Of a DNA stretch of 52,967 nucleotides, positions 1 to 7,881 are shown one piece after another. This DNA comes from an uncultured bacterium (GTDB taxonomy: Bacteria; Vulcanimicrobiota; CADAWZ01), in contig CASEKF010000047.1 in NCBI GenBank assembly GCA_949288455.1, positions 1 through 52,967 on the forward strand. The letters are read 5' to 3'. The first letter of the stretch is position 1; the number at the start of each line of letters is the position of its first letter. The position numbers and the translations under genes are program-made. The notes below the pieces were generated by a model. That model did no database searches. It worked only from the letters and a program-made list of their open reading frames with translations, and was not told where the DNA came from.

Positions 1-124
1 GTTGCATCTATTTTCCATTTAAATATATTCTCCTTCGCTAAATAAAATTATAATACTTACTAAAATGTAAAAATCCCATATATAACCAAGTATAAACTTC
101 TAGAATAAAAAGCTTATTTCCTGC

Positions 125-997
125 TTAGCGAAAGTCAAAGATAGAACTGTTGTCTTCCTCTACTCCTCCTTTAAGAATTAAATCCATGTCAAACTCGCTA
201 TAAGGAGGGACAAGTACTGAAGAAATCCATCTACTAGACGAAACCGCCCACTGTATAACGGCCTGCTGCAAAGGCAAAGAAGATCTTGCGGCTATCCTTC
301 TCGCAAGCTCCTCATTCTTCATGCTGTCTTCAATGGTCCCGGAAACGATTACTCCCATTCCGGATCTAGCGACTCCTTCAAGATAATCCTGAGCTTCGTT
401 AAAATTATCCGTATTGTAATCTAAAACGACAAAATCATAATCGCCTGACTTTATAATATAATAAAGTATTTTAGATATAGGTTCTTTTTCCGTTTTTTTA
501 ACGTAAACTCCAATATACTTCGTCTTATTCTGCTTTTTCAAATTATGAAACGCGCGAAGTATGCTATTTTTTCTCAAATAACGTAATTCTTTGATTTCGT
601 CTATAATAACGCAGTCGATAGTTTCGACCTTCAAATTTTTTAAACTTGCGTTAAAAGATCTGATAAAATCATCTTCGCCGTTATCGTTATCCGTGCGCCA
701 TCTAGTCGCTAAGACGCAATTTTTTCTAGCCGAAGGGCCCAAATTCTCAGCAACGAATTTTTCGCTTCCGTCAACAAAAGGAGAAGTATTTATAAAAACT
801 CCGCCTGCCTTAATGCCGGCTTTAAGGAGCCGTGAAAAAGACGTCCGATCATTAGAGGCATACTCTCCGACGTTTATGCCTATAACCCCGAGTTTCTCTC
901 CCGAATTTCCAAAACGTCTAACCGTAATGTTTTCAGAAAAAATTTCTCCGGCGAATAAAACAAAGCATAAAACACAAATAAATATCCTTAACTTCAT
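125..997 (-). CDS. Secreted aldo/keto reductase-fold protein lacking the catalytic tetrad (pseudoenzyme)
   Basis: A 290-aa protein with an N-terminal signal peptide (hydrophobic residues about 4-20) followed by an aldo/keto reductase (AKR) barrel-like sequence: a GINF-like segment near 66-71, ATRW at 97-100 and TIDCVIID at 126-133. Aligned by eye with AKRs, all four catalytic positions are changed: Asp to Asn70, Tyr to Val75, Lys to Arg99 and His to Asp133. Known AKRs are cytoplasmic NAD(P)H-dependent oxidoreductases, so export plus loss of the tetrad argues against redox catalysis; a binding or structural role is inference. It is 27 nt downstream of the GerMN lipoprotein gene, probably in the same operon. 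A GGAGG lies 11 nt before the ATG. The fold call is fairly secure; the function is unknown. Confidence 0.75.
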   Translation of the reverse strand: MKLRIFICVLCFVLFAGEIFSENITVRRFGNSGEKLGVIGINVGEYASNDRTSFSRLLKAGIKAGGVFINTSPFVDGSEKFVAENLGPSARKNCVLATRWRTDNDNGEDDFIRSFNASLKNLKVETIDCVIIDEIKELRYLRKNSILRAFHNLKKQNKTKYIGVYVKKTEKEPISKILYYIIKSGDYDFVVLDYNTDNFNEAQDYLEGVARSGMGVIVSGTIEDSMKNEELARRIAARSSLPLQQAVIQWAVSSSRWISSVLVPPYSEFDMDLILKGGVEEDNSSIFDFR

Positions 998-1024
998 AAA
1001 ACTAAGAACCTCCGAATAATTAGT

Positions 1025-1621
1025 TTAAGGCTGGAGAGCTTGTTCAGAATTACCCTCTACGGAAATTATAATTTCTTTATCGTCAGGAAATACGCTTCTT
1101 AAAGTATTCTCTATCTGCGATCTTCTCTGCTGCATATCGCAGCTTCCGCCGCCGGAATTAAGACTTTTAGAAAAATCGGCTATAATTTTGCCGTCTTCAA
1201 TCTTAATAAAATTAACTTTAGTATCTTTAGGAATCGTAGTATAAAAACCTTTAGCTTTATTTTCTTCCGAAGGCCCGGAAATAAGAAGTTCTAAAGCTTT
1301 CTTAGCGGCTTCTTCCCTGGTAGTTCCGGCGATTTTAAAAGAAGTAGGATAAGTAACTTCAGGAGCTAAACCGTCCGGATCCTCAGACATGCTGGCATAG
1401 TACACCGACACGGCCAACTCTCCCGTAAAACTGTCTTTGACGGAAGCCAAAGAAGACGTATTGTCAGAAGATTCCGCTTTTTTATCGATTAAGGCAGATT
1501 TACCGTCGTTGTCTTTAGAGACAGAGCTTTTATTTTCGACTCCTTTATCAAGATTAAAAGAGCTGCATGCGGAAGAGAAGAAACATAAGAACAAGGCAAA
1601 CGCGGCTAAAACTTTTCTCAT
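1025..1621 (-). CDS. GerMN-domain lipoprotein
   Basis: A 198-aa lipoprotein. The signal peptide ends in a lipobox (FSSAC, Cys at about residue 19), followed by a Ser/Lys/Asp-rich linker and a GerMN-type domain at about residues 65-190. The domain shows the usual order: VYYAS strand, REEAAKKALELLISGP helix, TTIPKDTKV, then IADFSKSLN. GerMN domains occur in spore-germination protein GerM and in many non-sporulating bacteria as envelope proteins of unsettled function. The start was placed at the ATG at 1621 because a GGAGG lies 7 nt upstream and the lipobox is then at normal distance; an in-frame upstream start would add ten residues ahead of the signal peptide. It sits between a PH-like membrane protein gene (14 nt) and the pseudo-AKR gene. 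Confidence 0.85.
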   Translation of the reverse strand: MRKVLAAFALFLCFFSSACSSFNLDKGVENKSSVSKDNDGKSALIDKKAESSDNTSSLASVKDSFTGELAVSVYYASMSEDPDGLAPEVTYPTSFKIAGTTREEAAKKALELLISGPSEENKAKGFYTTIPKDTKVNFIKIEDGKIIADFSKSLNSGGGSCDMQQRRSQIENTLRSVFPDDKEIIISVEGNSEQALQP

Positions 1622-1635
1622 AGACTTCCTCCAAA

Positions 1636-2151
1636 TTATTTGTGCGACCAATTCAAATTTAGATCCTTGCTTTTTTCAGCGTTCAAATTTTTTCTTATAA
1701 AATTTTCAAGAAAATTCACGTTTTCTAAACTTGAATAAAAAGTAAAACTACCGCCGTTATATTTAACGACATATTCAACCTGAGAAATAATGAAACAAAA
1801 CTTTTTATTATTCTTTTCTAATTTTATCATATCTTGCCATTTAATATTTTCCTTAAGACCGTCGGTCGACGTTTCTAATCCCCAATCATGCGCTACTATC
1901 GAAGCGCCGTTAAATACTTTATTAAAAAATTGCCTAGCCATAAACACGTTAGCGCAAATAATCCCTAAAACAACGCAAAGCAATAAAAATAAAAAACAAG
2001 ACTGCGGCGAAGAAAAAGAAGTGACAAACATAACGAAAAAAATCAAAAAACCTAGGAATGAAAGCCCCAAAGTGACATGAAGGCCGTTCATAAGCTTTTT
2101 ATTATCGGGAATATCATAAGAGTAAAAAGTCTTAACAGCGGTCTTATTCAT
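1636..2151 (-). CDS. Two-TM protein with C-terminal PH-like (YcxB-type) domain
   Basis: A 171-aa protein with two hydrophobic segments at about residues 24-46 and 52-72, then a compact soluble domain of about 85 residues. The pattern (short strands, a KWQDMIKLE segment, a YSSLENVNFLENFI helix at the end) resembles the bacterial PH-like domain of YcxB/DUF-type membrane proteins, in which the W-x-D-I segment is typical. No catalytic motif is visible. It is probably co-transcribed with the GerMN lipoprotein 14 nt downstream. The same two-TM plus PH-like layout forms the N-terminus of the 849-aa protein at 13856-16405, suggesting paralogous membrane-anchoring modules. Function unknown. Confidence 0.7.
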   Translation of the reverse strand: MNKTAVKTFYSYDIPDNKKLMNGLHVTLGLSFLGFLIFFVMFVTSFSSPQSCFLFLLLCVVLGIICANVFMARQFFNKVFNGASIVAHDWGLETSTDGLKENIKWQDMIKLEKNNKKFCFIISQVEYVVKYNGGSFTFYSSLENVNFLENFIRKNLNAEKSKDLNLNWSHK

Positions 2152-2504
2152 TTTAAATTCCTCTTCATAATATATTTTTGCAGATACGTATATTATTAAA
2201 AATTTATATAAAAAAAATAAAATATCCTGCCTTATTATAAAAAACAGAACTCGCGGCTAAAAAGTTCGTTTTTTGGCAAGATAAACCTTTTATTTATCAG
2301 GATTTTCGTCAACATAGACAAAAATACGCGTAATACAAGAATGTCTGGCAAACGATAAGACAAATCGCAGAATATTTCTCTCTATAACATTCGCCACCGA
2401 CATAGCAAAGACAATATCGGGTTCTGCGCTTATATGCCGCTTTCCGTATGCGAAATTTTAATATTATCGAAATTATCAAAACTGAAAAAAAACTTTTAAA
2501 AAGT
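2152..2504. other. 353-nt gene-free spacer
   Basis: Contains the upstream region of the gene at 1636-2151 and the terminator of the gene at 2505-2810. A minus-strand frame without stops over roughly 55 codons (about 2299-2466) has protein-like composition but no credible start or ribosome-binding site. It may be a gene remnant. Nothing else is recognised. Confidence 0.4.
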
Positions 2505-2505
2505 T
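2485..2505 (-). terminator. Short A/T-rich hairpin terminator overlapping a stop codon
   Basis: Read on the minus strand, AACTTTT and AAAAGTT form a 7-bp stem with a 1-nt apparent loop, followed by a run of T. The hairpin starts at the TGA stop of the gene at 2505-2810. The stem has few G/C pairs, so strength is uncertain. Confidence 0.5.
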
Positions 2506-2810
2506 CATTTTATACATAATAAAATATTAGGATATTTTTTTGCCAAATCAGAAAAGAACAAAATATCGGCCTTTCCTACGAACGCCTGTATAAGCCCAAA
2601 TACCCATAAGAACAACGCGACAAGACTTGGAATAATCAAGAATGATAAAATCGACAATACAAACACCCATAATGAAACGTTTGCATGAAATTTAGCAAAC
2701 TCCGATTTAGGACTCATAATAATATAAGGAACAACCGGAACAAGATAACATAAAATAGCGCATAGACGCCCACGTTCAACGTCGTCGAAAGAAGGTTCGA
2801 AATTATTCAT
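2505..2810 (-). CDS. Small DUF4870-like membrane protein
   Basis: A 101-aa protein with an N-terminal acidic stretch, then RGRLCAILCYLVPVVPYII, a short loop containing FAKFHA, and a long hydrophobic region at about residues 46-75. The order (first membrane segment, a KSEFAKFHAN motif, then two closely spaced membrane segments) matches DUF4870-family small integral membrane proteins, whose function is unknown. An AAGGA lies 13 nt ahead of the ATG, a somewhat long spacing. The nearest neighbours are the beta-lactamase-like gene upstream (101 nt) and, after a 353-nt gap, the PH-like membrane protein gene. Confidence 0.7.
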   Translation of the reverse strand: MNNFEPSFDDVERGRLCAILCYLVPVVPYIIMSPKSEFAKFHANVSLWVFVLSILSFLIIPSLVALFLWVFGLIQAFVGKADILFFSDLAKKYPNILLCIK

Positions 2811-2911
2811 AATTATAACGCTATCCTTTCTAAAATTAGTAAATACTCCTAATAATAAGCAAACAGACCAGACTTGTTACCCTAAGCTGCCAAAACAGCG
2901 CAGCTCAGTCT

Positions 2912-3985
2912 TCAAAGATTTGTCGAATAAGACTCGTAAAGCCTGAAGGCGATATCAGAGATAGCGTCAGAAGCTTCCGCCTGGCAGCCTTCGGAAATAT
3001 TGCGGACAAAAACTACCAAGACTCCATGAGATTTAGGCGAGAATTCAATTATCCCCGCGTCGTTCACAGATCCTGTTATAGTTCCGGTTTTATGCCATAC
3101 TTTAACGTTCCTTGGAAGTTTACCCGGAATTCTGGAATTAAACTTCACCTTAGACAAATACCACAAAGCTTTAACAGTCATTTGGTCTGAAAGAAGTTTA
3201 CGGTTATAAAGCAGATCCAAAATAGATACGAAATCTCTTGGAGAACCTAAATTGTCCAAAGCTTCCGCCACGACTACGTCAGACTTATACCCTCCGGCTT
3301 TTTGACGAAAAGCCGAAGAGTCCTCAATCTCCTGAAATTCTCTTATAGTCAAATTTCTATTTTCAAACAAAACTTTTTCTATAGCTTTCATCCGCTCTTC
3401 GTAATTCATAGCCTTCCATACCTTAGCTATTTTAAAGCCGTCAAAATCTTTAAATTCGCCGTACTGCGCCAAAGAAAGCAGCCAGGACGGACGGTTGGCT
3501 ATATAAACGTCGCTATTCAATATGCCGTTATTTTTAAGCAAGGCTCCGCAGGTTCCGTAGCCAATCTCATTCCAAAGCGCGTCAGCAGCCGTATTATCGC
3601 TGACGGCTATCATCTCATAAAGCAAATGCGATACGGAATAAGAGTTTCCCGGAGAGGCATATTGTAAATCGCCGCTGCCTATACAAAAATCAGACGTTTC
3701 CAACGTCACGGAATCCTTAAGAGTCATTTTGCCTTCGTCTACGGATTTAAGAACGGCAATCATAAGAGGAAGTTTAAAAACGCTTGCAAGAGGATACTTC
3801 GCATCAGGATTTATAAAAAATGCGTTCCCGCTTTCAATATGTTTAAAACCAACTCCTATATCCATACGTCCTTTTTTAGAATCGACCAATTTTCGAACAT
3901 AGGATTCAGCTGATTTAAATGAAGCGAAAACAGGAGAATACAGAAGCAAAAACAAACAAATTAAAAATGATACTTTCTTTTTCAT
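2912..3985 (-). CDS. Exported class A beta-lactamase-like serine hydrolase
   Basis: A 357-aa protein with a signal peptide (about 1-22) and the penicillin-recognising motifs in order: SVFK at 68-71, SDN at 129-131 and KTG at 298-300. These support acylation by Ser68 in the periplasm or outside the cell. About 35 residues after SDN, where class A enzymes carry ExxN in the omega loop (Glu166 and Asn170), the sequence reads ANRPSWLLS with no Glu. The SDN-to-KTG distance is longer than usual. Without a general base for deacylation it may be a poor beta-lactamase and rather a carboxypeptidase-like or signalling hydrolase. It is 38 nt downstream of the LolA-like gene, in an apparent envelope operon. 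Confidence 0.8.
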   Translation of the reverse strand: MKKKVSFLICLFLLLYSPVFASFKSAESYVRKLVDSKKGRMDIGVGFKHIESGNAFFINPDAKYPLASVFKLPLMIAVLKSVDEGKMTLKDSVTLETSDFCIGSGDLQYASPGNSYSVSHLLYEMIAVSDNTAADALWNEIGYGTCGALLKNNGILNSDVYIANRPSWLLSLAQYGEFKDFDGFKIAKVWKAMNYEERMKAIEKVLFENRNLTIREFQEIEDSSAFRQKAGGYKSDVVVAEALDNLGSPRDFVSILDLLYNRKLLSDQMTVKALWYLSKVKFNSRIPGKLPRNVKVWHKTGTITGSVNDAGIIEFSPKSHGVLVVFVRNISEGCQAEASDAISDIAFRLYESYSTNL

Positions 3986-4023
3986 AAACTCTCATAAACT
4001 TTCTCAAAGCCCAACTAGCCGAA

Positions 4024-4779
4024 TTACTTTAAAATAGTCTCCATAGGAGAAAATAAATCGTCTTTTAAATCGGTATTAACGACTAGGGCTTTATACACGA
4101 TTAAAGAAGCCAGTTTTCCGTTCACGTATTTTTCCAGCTTCATAGGAAAATAACGCCCGTCCTTAGTCATACCTATATCTTTATAAATAACCGTCTTTTT
4201 TATCTTATCGTCTCCGTCTTTTTGTTCTATTTCCAACTTAAGCGGAACGCATCTCTTAACGTCGACCCAAACCGCGGAATTCTCGTCGACTCCGGTTATG
4301 CCTATCTTAACGGCGGAAACTCCTTCGATATTTTCTTTGCCAAGTATCTTATATGTTTTAGCCGCGTCCTGCGGATAACTGGCAAGGCCGTATAAAAGAT
4401 TTAGAGGCGGACTCGGTTCGTCAACCTTTTTCTTTACGGGATACTGTCCCGTAGATAAATAATGAAAGGCGTTCAAACCGTCTCTTATAATCGTCATTTG
4501 CTTGCCGTCAAGCTGTCCCCCGGGATCTATAATAATTATATCTATCCTTATTTTGCAATTTTTCTTAAAGTAAATTTTATCTTGGCTTGCAAGAGACATT
4601 TTCCCCGAATCATCTTGAGAAGAAATATCTTCAAGCTCTATAACGGCGTCGACTACGGGCATCTGACCGGAAGGACAGTATAGCCTGCTAAGAATAGTTT
4701 TAGCGTCGTCAGAGGCAAAAACCGGACTCAACAAAAAGAGCGATATCGCCGAAAGCAAAAAAAACTTTCTTATTATCAT
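4024..4779 (-). CDS. LolA/outer-membrane lipoprotein-sorting-like periplasmic protein
   Basis: A 251-aa protein with a signal peptide (about 1-22, ending VFA). The body is rich in amphipathic beta-strands typical of the LolA/LppX/YncD fold: KIRIDIIIIDP, IIRDGLNAFHYL, AVWVDVKRCVPLKLEI and a terminal GKLASLIVY strand. Segments such as WVDVKRCVPLKLE followed by YFPMKLEKY are characteristic of outer-membrane lipoprotein-sorting proteins, which carry or bind lipid in the periplasm. Its stop lies 12 nt after... its start lies 12 nt downstream of the htrA stop, so the two are probably co-expressed. The exact cargo is unknown. Confidence 0.65.
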   Translation of the reverse strand: MIIRKFFLLSAISLFLLSPVFASDDAKTILSRLYCPSGQMPVVDAVIELEDISSQDDSGKMSLASQDKIYFKKNCKIRIDIIIIDPGGQLDGKQMTIIRDGLNAFHYLSTGQYPVKKKVDEPSPPLNLLYGLASYPQDAAKTYKILGKENIEGVSAVKIGITGVDENSAVWVDVKRCVPLKLEIEQKDGDDKIKKTVIYKDIGMTKDGRYFPMKLEKYVNGKLASLIVYKALVVNTDLKDDLFSPMETILK

Positions 4780-4791
4780 AAATCCCCCTTC

Positions 4792-5937
4792 CTATCTGCC
4801 GGCCATTTTGACAGAAACTTCCATAATTTGCGAATGTCTCCAAATTTCCAGGCTTATCTGTTCGCCGGGCGCAGATTTTCTTATAATATTTCTCAGCTCG
4901 TCGCCGGAAGTTATCTTTTTCCCTCCGACTTTTAAAATAACATCCTTAGGTTGAAGGCCGGCTTGGTCTCCGGGAGAATTCCTTTCGACGCCTATAATCG
5001 CCACTCCTCCGTTTTCCCGGCATCCAATATAAGCGGCCAGCTGAGGATTCAAATCCATCATGGTAATGCCTATGTAAGATCTGAGAACCTTTCCTTTTTC
5101 GATAAGTTGATTAGCGACATTTTTGACCGTATTTATAGGAATAGCGAATCCGATTCCTTGAGCGTATGGTATTATCGCCGTATTTATACCTATCACTTCG
5201 CCCTTAAGATTTACAAGAGGCCCTCCCGAATTCCCGGGATTAATAGCCGCGTCGGTCTGAAGAAGATCTTGAAAATCTTTAGACTGATCCGATAAATTAC
5301 GTCCGCGTCCGCTTATCACTCCGTAAGTAACCGTTTGTTGAAAATGATAAGGGCTGCCTACGGCTATAACCGGCTGACCTATCTTCAGAAGTTCAGAATC
5401 TCCTAAAACGGCCGGAGTCAAATTTTCGGCCTTCACCTGAAGTACGGCAAGATCAGAAATAGGATCCACTCCCTTGACAACAGCAGGATATGTTTGTTCA
5501 TTTTGAAAAGTTACCATAATTTCGTTAGCGCCATGAATGACATGTTCGTTAGTTAAAATGATTCCATTTTTATCCCAAACTACTCCGGAGCCTCTTCCTT
5601 CTTTAGGAACGATCTGACTTCTGTATCCCGGAATTCCAAAAATGCTAATAACAGGCTGATCGACCTCCATAAAAGTCCTAGTGTCTATATAAACTACTGA
5701 AGGCATAATTTTCTCTGCGGCGGAAGAAATTATATCTATATCGCCAAGCTCGTTATTCAATTTAGCCGCATCATTAAGGTTTCCGCTCGGCAAAGGCTGA
5801 GAAGCCGCGCGAACTGCCGAAGGATTAAACAAAATCGGATTAAATAAAAACAAAATAAATAAAATGATTAAACAACCTATCGCTCCGCCTAAAACAGCGA
5901 AAGAAAAAGACTTTACGTTCATAATTTTAAATAACAA
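4792..5937 (-). CDS. HtrA/DegP-type trypsin-like serine protease with one PDZ domain
   Basis: A protein of about 381 aa. A single N-terminal membrane segment (about residues 12-40) anchors a periplasmic S1C protease domain with the full catalytic triad: His in TNEHVIHG, Asp in PISDLAVL and Ser in PGNSGGPL (about 132, 162 and 237). It is followed by a single PDZ domain containing a GLQPKDVI motif. HtrA proteases degrade or refold damaged envelope proteins. Start choice: AAAGGA at 5943-5948 is 2 nt from a TTG at 5940, 5 nt from a TTG at 5937 and 20 nt from the ATG at 5922; the 5937 TTG fits best, but the ATG cannot be excluded. It has one PDZ, like DegS, HhoB or many Gram-positive HtrA proteins, rather than the two of DegP. 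Confidence 0.92.
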   Translation of the reverse strand: MLFKIMNVKSFSFAVLGGAIGCLIILFILFLFNPILFNPSAVRAASQPLPSGNLNDAAKLNNELGDIDIISSAAEKIMPSVVYIDTRTFMEVDQPVISIFGIPGYRSQIVPKEGRGSGVVWDKNGIILTNEHVIHGANEIMVTFQNEQTYPAVVKGVDPISDLAVLQVKAENLTPAVLGDSELLKIGQPVIAVGSPYHFQQTVTYGVISGRGRNLSDQSKDFQDLLQTDAAINPGNSGGPLVNLKGEVIGINTAIIPYAQGIGFAIPINTVKNVANQLIEKGKVLRSYIGITMMDLNPQLAAYIGCRENGGVAIIGVERNSPGDQAGLQPKDVILKVGGKKITSGDELRNIIRKSAPGEQISLEIWRHSQIMEVSVKMAGR

Positions 5938-5977
5938 CAATATCCTTTCAAAAATTCAAGAGAGACAAAACACGCGA

Positions 5978-7744
5978 TCAAACGATATCCTTATTTTTTT
6001 TAGCGTTAAGCTGACGAGTATATTTCGACTTCAAATCTTTATACGAATCTTCGTTAATTTCTCCCAGTAAATATCTATCCTCTATCGATTCAAGCAACTT
6101 TTCAAGCTTTCTAATTTCGGAATCTCGAACGGAAGAAGCCGCAGGACTTTCCGTAGGCTTATCCGCAGGCAAATCAGATGCGTCAAATTTCTTTTCCGCA
6201 GCCTTAGGCCGATAAGAAGAATCGTCTCCGGTCGCGCCGTCAGAATTTTCTCCGTCCAGCGGAATAGAATTTCCAGAAGCTCTTGTAAACGCCGAAGAAT
6301 TTGAAAAATCAAGAGACAAAACAGGTCTATCCGCAGCCTTAGGCGATTTTTCGGATTCAGTCTCCAAAGACAAGTCTAAATTAAATCTCCCAGGCTTAAT
6401 CTGAATGTCGCTTCCTGACTTAAGAGAGCTTTCCTCCTTAGGAATTTCCGGCAGTTTTAACTCGACCTTCAATACTTTCTGTTTTGAAACGCCGGCTTTT
6501 ATATTTCTAGAAGCGGTCTGAGAAGCTAATGCCGAAAACGCGTTCTGTGAAGTTTCATGCATATGATCTTGTTGTCTCTGCTGAAGCGAGTTGCCGGATA
6601 ATTGCGAATCTCTAACGTCTTCTTCTAATTTTTCCATTTCGTCAAGATTAGGAGCCTCAAAATAATCCATAAAATAAGCAGCTCCATTAGAAAAAGAATT
6701 TCTCTGCGAAGCGTCGGTTTTAAGAAGTATATCGACTCTCCTAAGCTCGGTCAAAAGATTTACTACGTCCGCAGGGTAAGAGTAAAATTTATCTCCCAAA
6801 TAATAAACTAAATTAAGCATATCCTTATCGTTGAACAAAAGTTCAAACTCAATCCCATGCTCTTTGAAAATGTCCATCGAATAGGAAGCGGTAGTAGTTC
6901 CGTTAAACTGCTTTACGGTAAAAACTCTTTCTCCTTTATCTCCGATTGATTCAAGGATAAAAAAACCTCTGCCCAAATAAAAGAATTTTTCAGAGGAGGC
7001 GACGGGAATTTGATAAATATCGGAATTCCTATCCATTATTAAGAAAGCTTCGATTTCTTTTTTTAAAACTCTTATTCCCCATGCCCCGATTTTATGAAGA
7101 GCTACGTCTAGTATTTTAGCGTCTTTAAGAGGTATTTTCCTCATTTTATCGGCAGATACTTTTAAGTTCAAATTATAAATAGACAACTCAATTGAGTTTC
7201 CGGATTGTTTAGGCACGCTTAATATAACCTGTAGAAAATCGGAAGAAATATCCCATATAAAGTAATCTGATAGATTAGTATAAGACGACACTTTATAAAT
7301 CTGCCTTTGTTTTCTGGAAGCTAAATCTTCTATAATAAGTTCGTATTCCACAGGATTTCTTTCAGAGCCGTCAGGAGCTTTAGACGTCGTTAGTTTTGCG
7401 AAGATAGAACGATTCTTTTTTACGTCATATTTTATGTAAGCTATTTTTGAACCGTCCTCCGATAAACGCATACGACGCCCTTTAACGGGAAAAAGCTTAT
7501 CGTAATCGAAATCGCCGAGAGGCGACAGGCGCGATGAGCCAGGAAGCACTAAATAACACATGTTCTCGGCATGTATCAAAACTGCTCCGGAGTTAGCTAT
7601 CTCCGCGTCGGTCATATTTAAACCTGCTACGGAATTTTCCCAAATTAAAGATTCTTCTTTCATTAAAGAAATTTTATCATTTTTCTTTATAAGACAATAT
7701 TTTGTGTTAACGCTTCCAAAAAAACAATATCCCATACATATCAT
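5978..7744 (-). CDS. Hypothetical protein with C-terminal SHOCT-like tail
   Basis: A 588-aa protein of unrecognised function. The first 320 or so residues are rich in beta-strand, with repeats of 'value, then hydrophobic strand' (RLSEDGSKIAYIKYD, DYFIWDISSDFLQVILS) reminiscent of WD40/TolB-type propeller blades. Residues about 340-530 are low-complexity, Ser/Pro/Lys-rich and probably disordered. The last 45 residues read as a SHOCT-like helical pair (KLLESIEDRYLLGEI, EDSYKDLK), a short oligomerisation module. There is no signal peptide. The ATG at 7744 is not preceded by a good ribosome-binding site; an in-frame ATG at 7735 is an alternative. It is about 40 nt upstream of htrA, suggesting a role linked to envelope stress (inference). 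Confidence 0.55.
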   Translation of the reverse strand: MICMGYCFFGSVNTKYCLIKKNDKISLMKEESLIWENSVAGLNMTDAEIANSGAVLIHAENMCYLVLPGSSRLSPLGDFDYDKLFPVKGRRMRLSEDGSKIAYIKYDVKKNRSIFAKLTTSKAPDGSERNPVEYELIIEDLASRKQRQIYKVSSYTNLSDYFIWDISSDFLQVILSVPKQSGNSIELSIYNLNLKVSADKMRKIPLKDAKILDVALHKIGAWGIRVLKKEIEAFLIMDRNSDIYQIPVASSEKFFYLGRGFFILESIGDKGERVFTVKQFNGTTTASYSMDIFKEHGIEFELLFNDKDMLNLVYYLGDKFYSYPADVVNLLTELRRVDILLKTDASQRNSFSNGAAYFMDYFEAPNLDEMEKLEEDVRDSQLSGNSLQQRQQDHMHETSQNAFSALASQTASRNIKAGVSKQKVLKVELKLPEIPKEESSLKSGSDIQIKPGRFNLDLSLETESEKSPKAADRPVLSLDFSNSSAFTRASGNSIPLDGENSDGATGDDSSYRPKAAEKKFDASDLPADKPTESPAASSVRDSEIRKLEKLLESIEDRYLLGEINEDSYKDLKSKYTRQLNAKKNKDIV

Positions 7745-7773
7745 CTCTCAAATATTTATATTTTTCAATATTG

Positions 7774-7779
7774 ATTATA
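7774..7779 (-). promoter_or_regulatory. Possible -10 element (TATAAT)
   Basis: A perfect TATAAT on the minus strand, 30 nt upstream of the 588-aa gene. No convincing -35 box is seen at 16-18 nt, so this is a weak call. Confidence 0.3.
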
Positions 7780-7881
7780 GCCGTTATCAAAAGTAAAAAA
7801 CTAAATAAATTTATAAATTTTACATAAAGTTCCGGAAAAATCTACTCCTAATATATTGACAAAGCGCCGCCATATATAAAT

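Noticed and set aside
2299-2466. Stop-free minus-strand frame of about 55 codons
   Set aside because: Protein-like composition but no start with a ribosome-binding site; kept only as a possible remnant.
2884-2906. AGCTGC/GCAGCT hairpin between the beta-lactamase-like gene and the next gene as a terminator
   Set aside because: It has no T tract on the minus strand.
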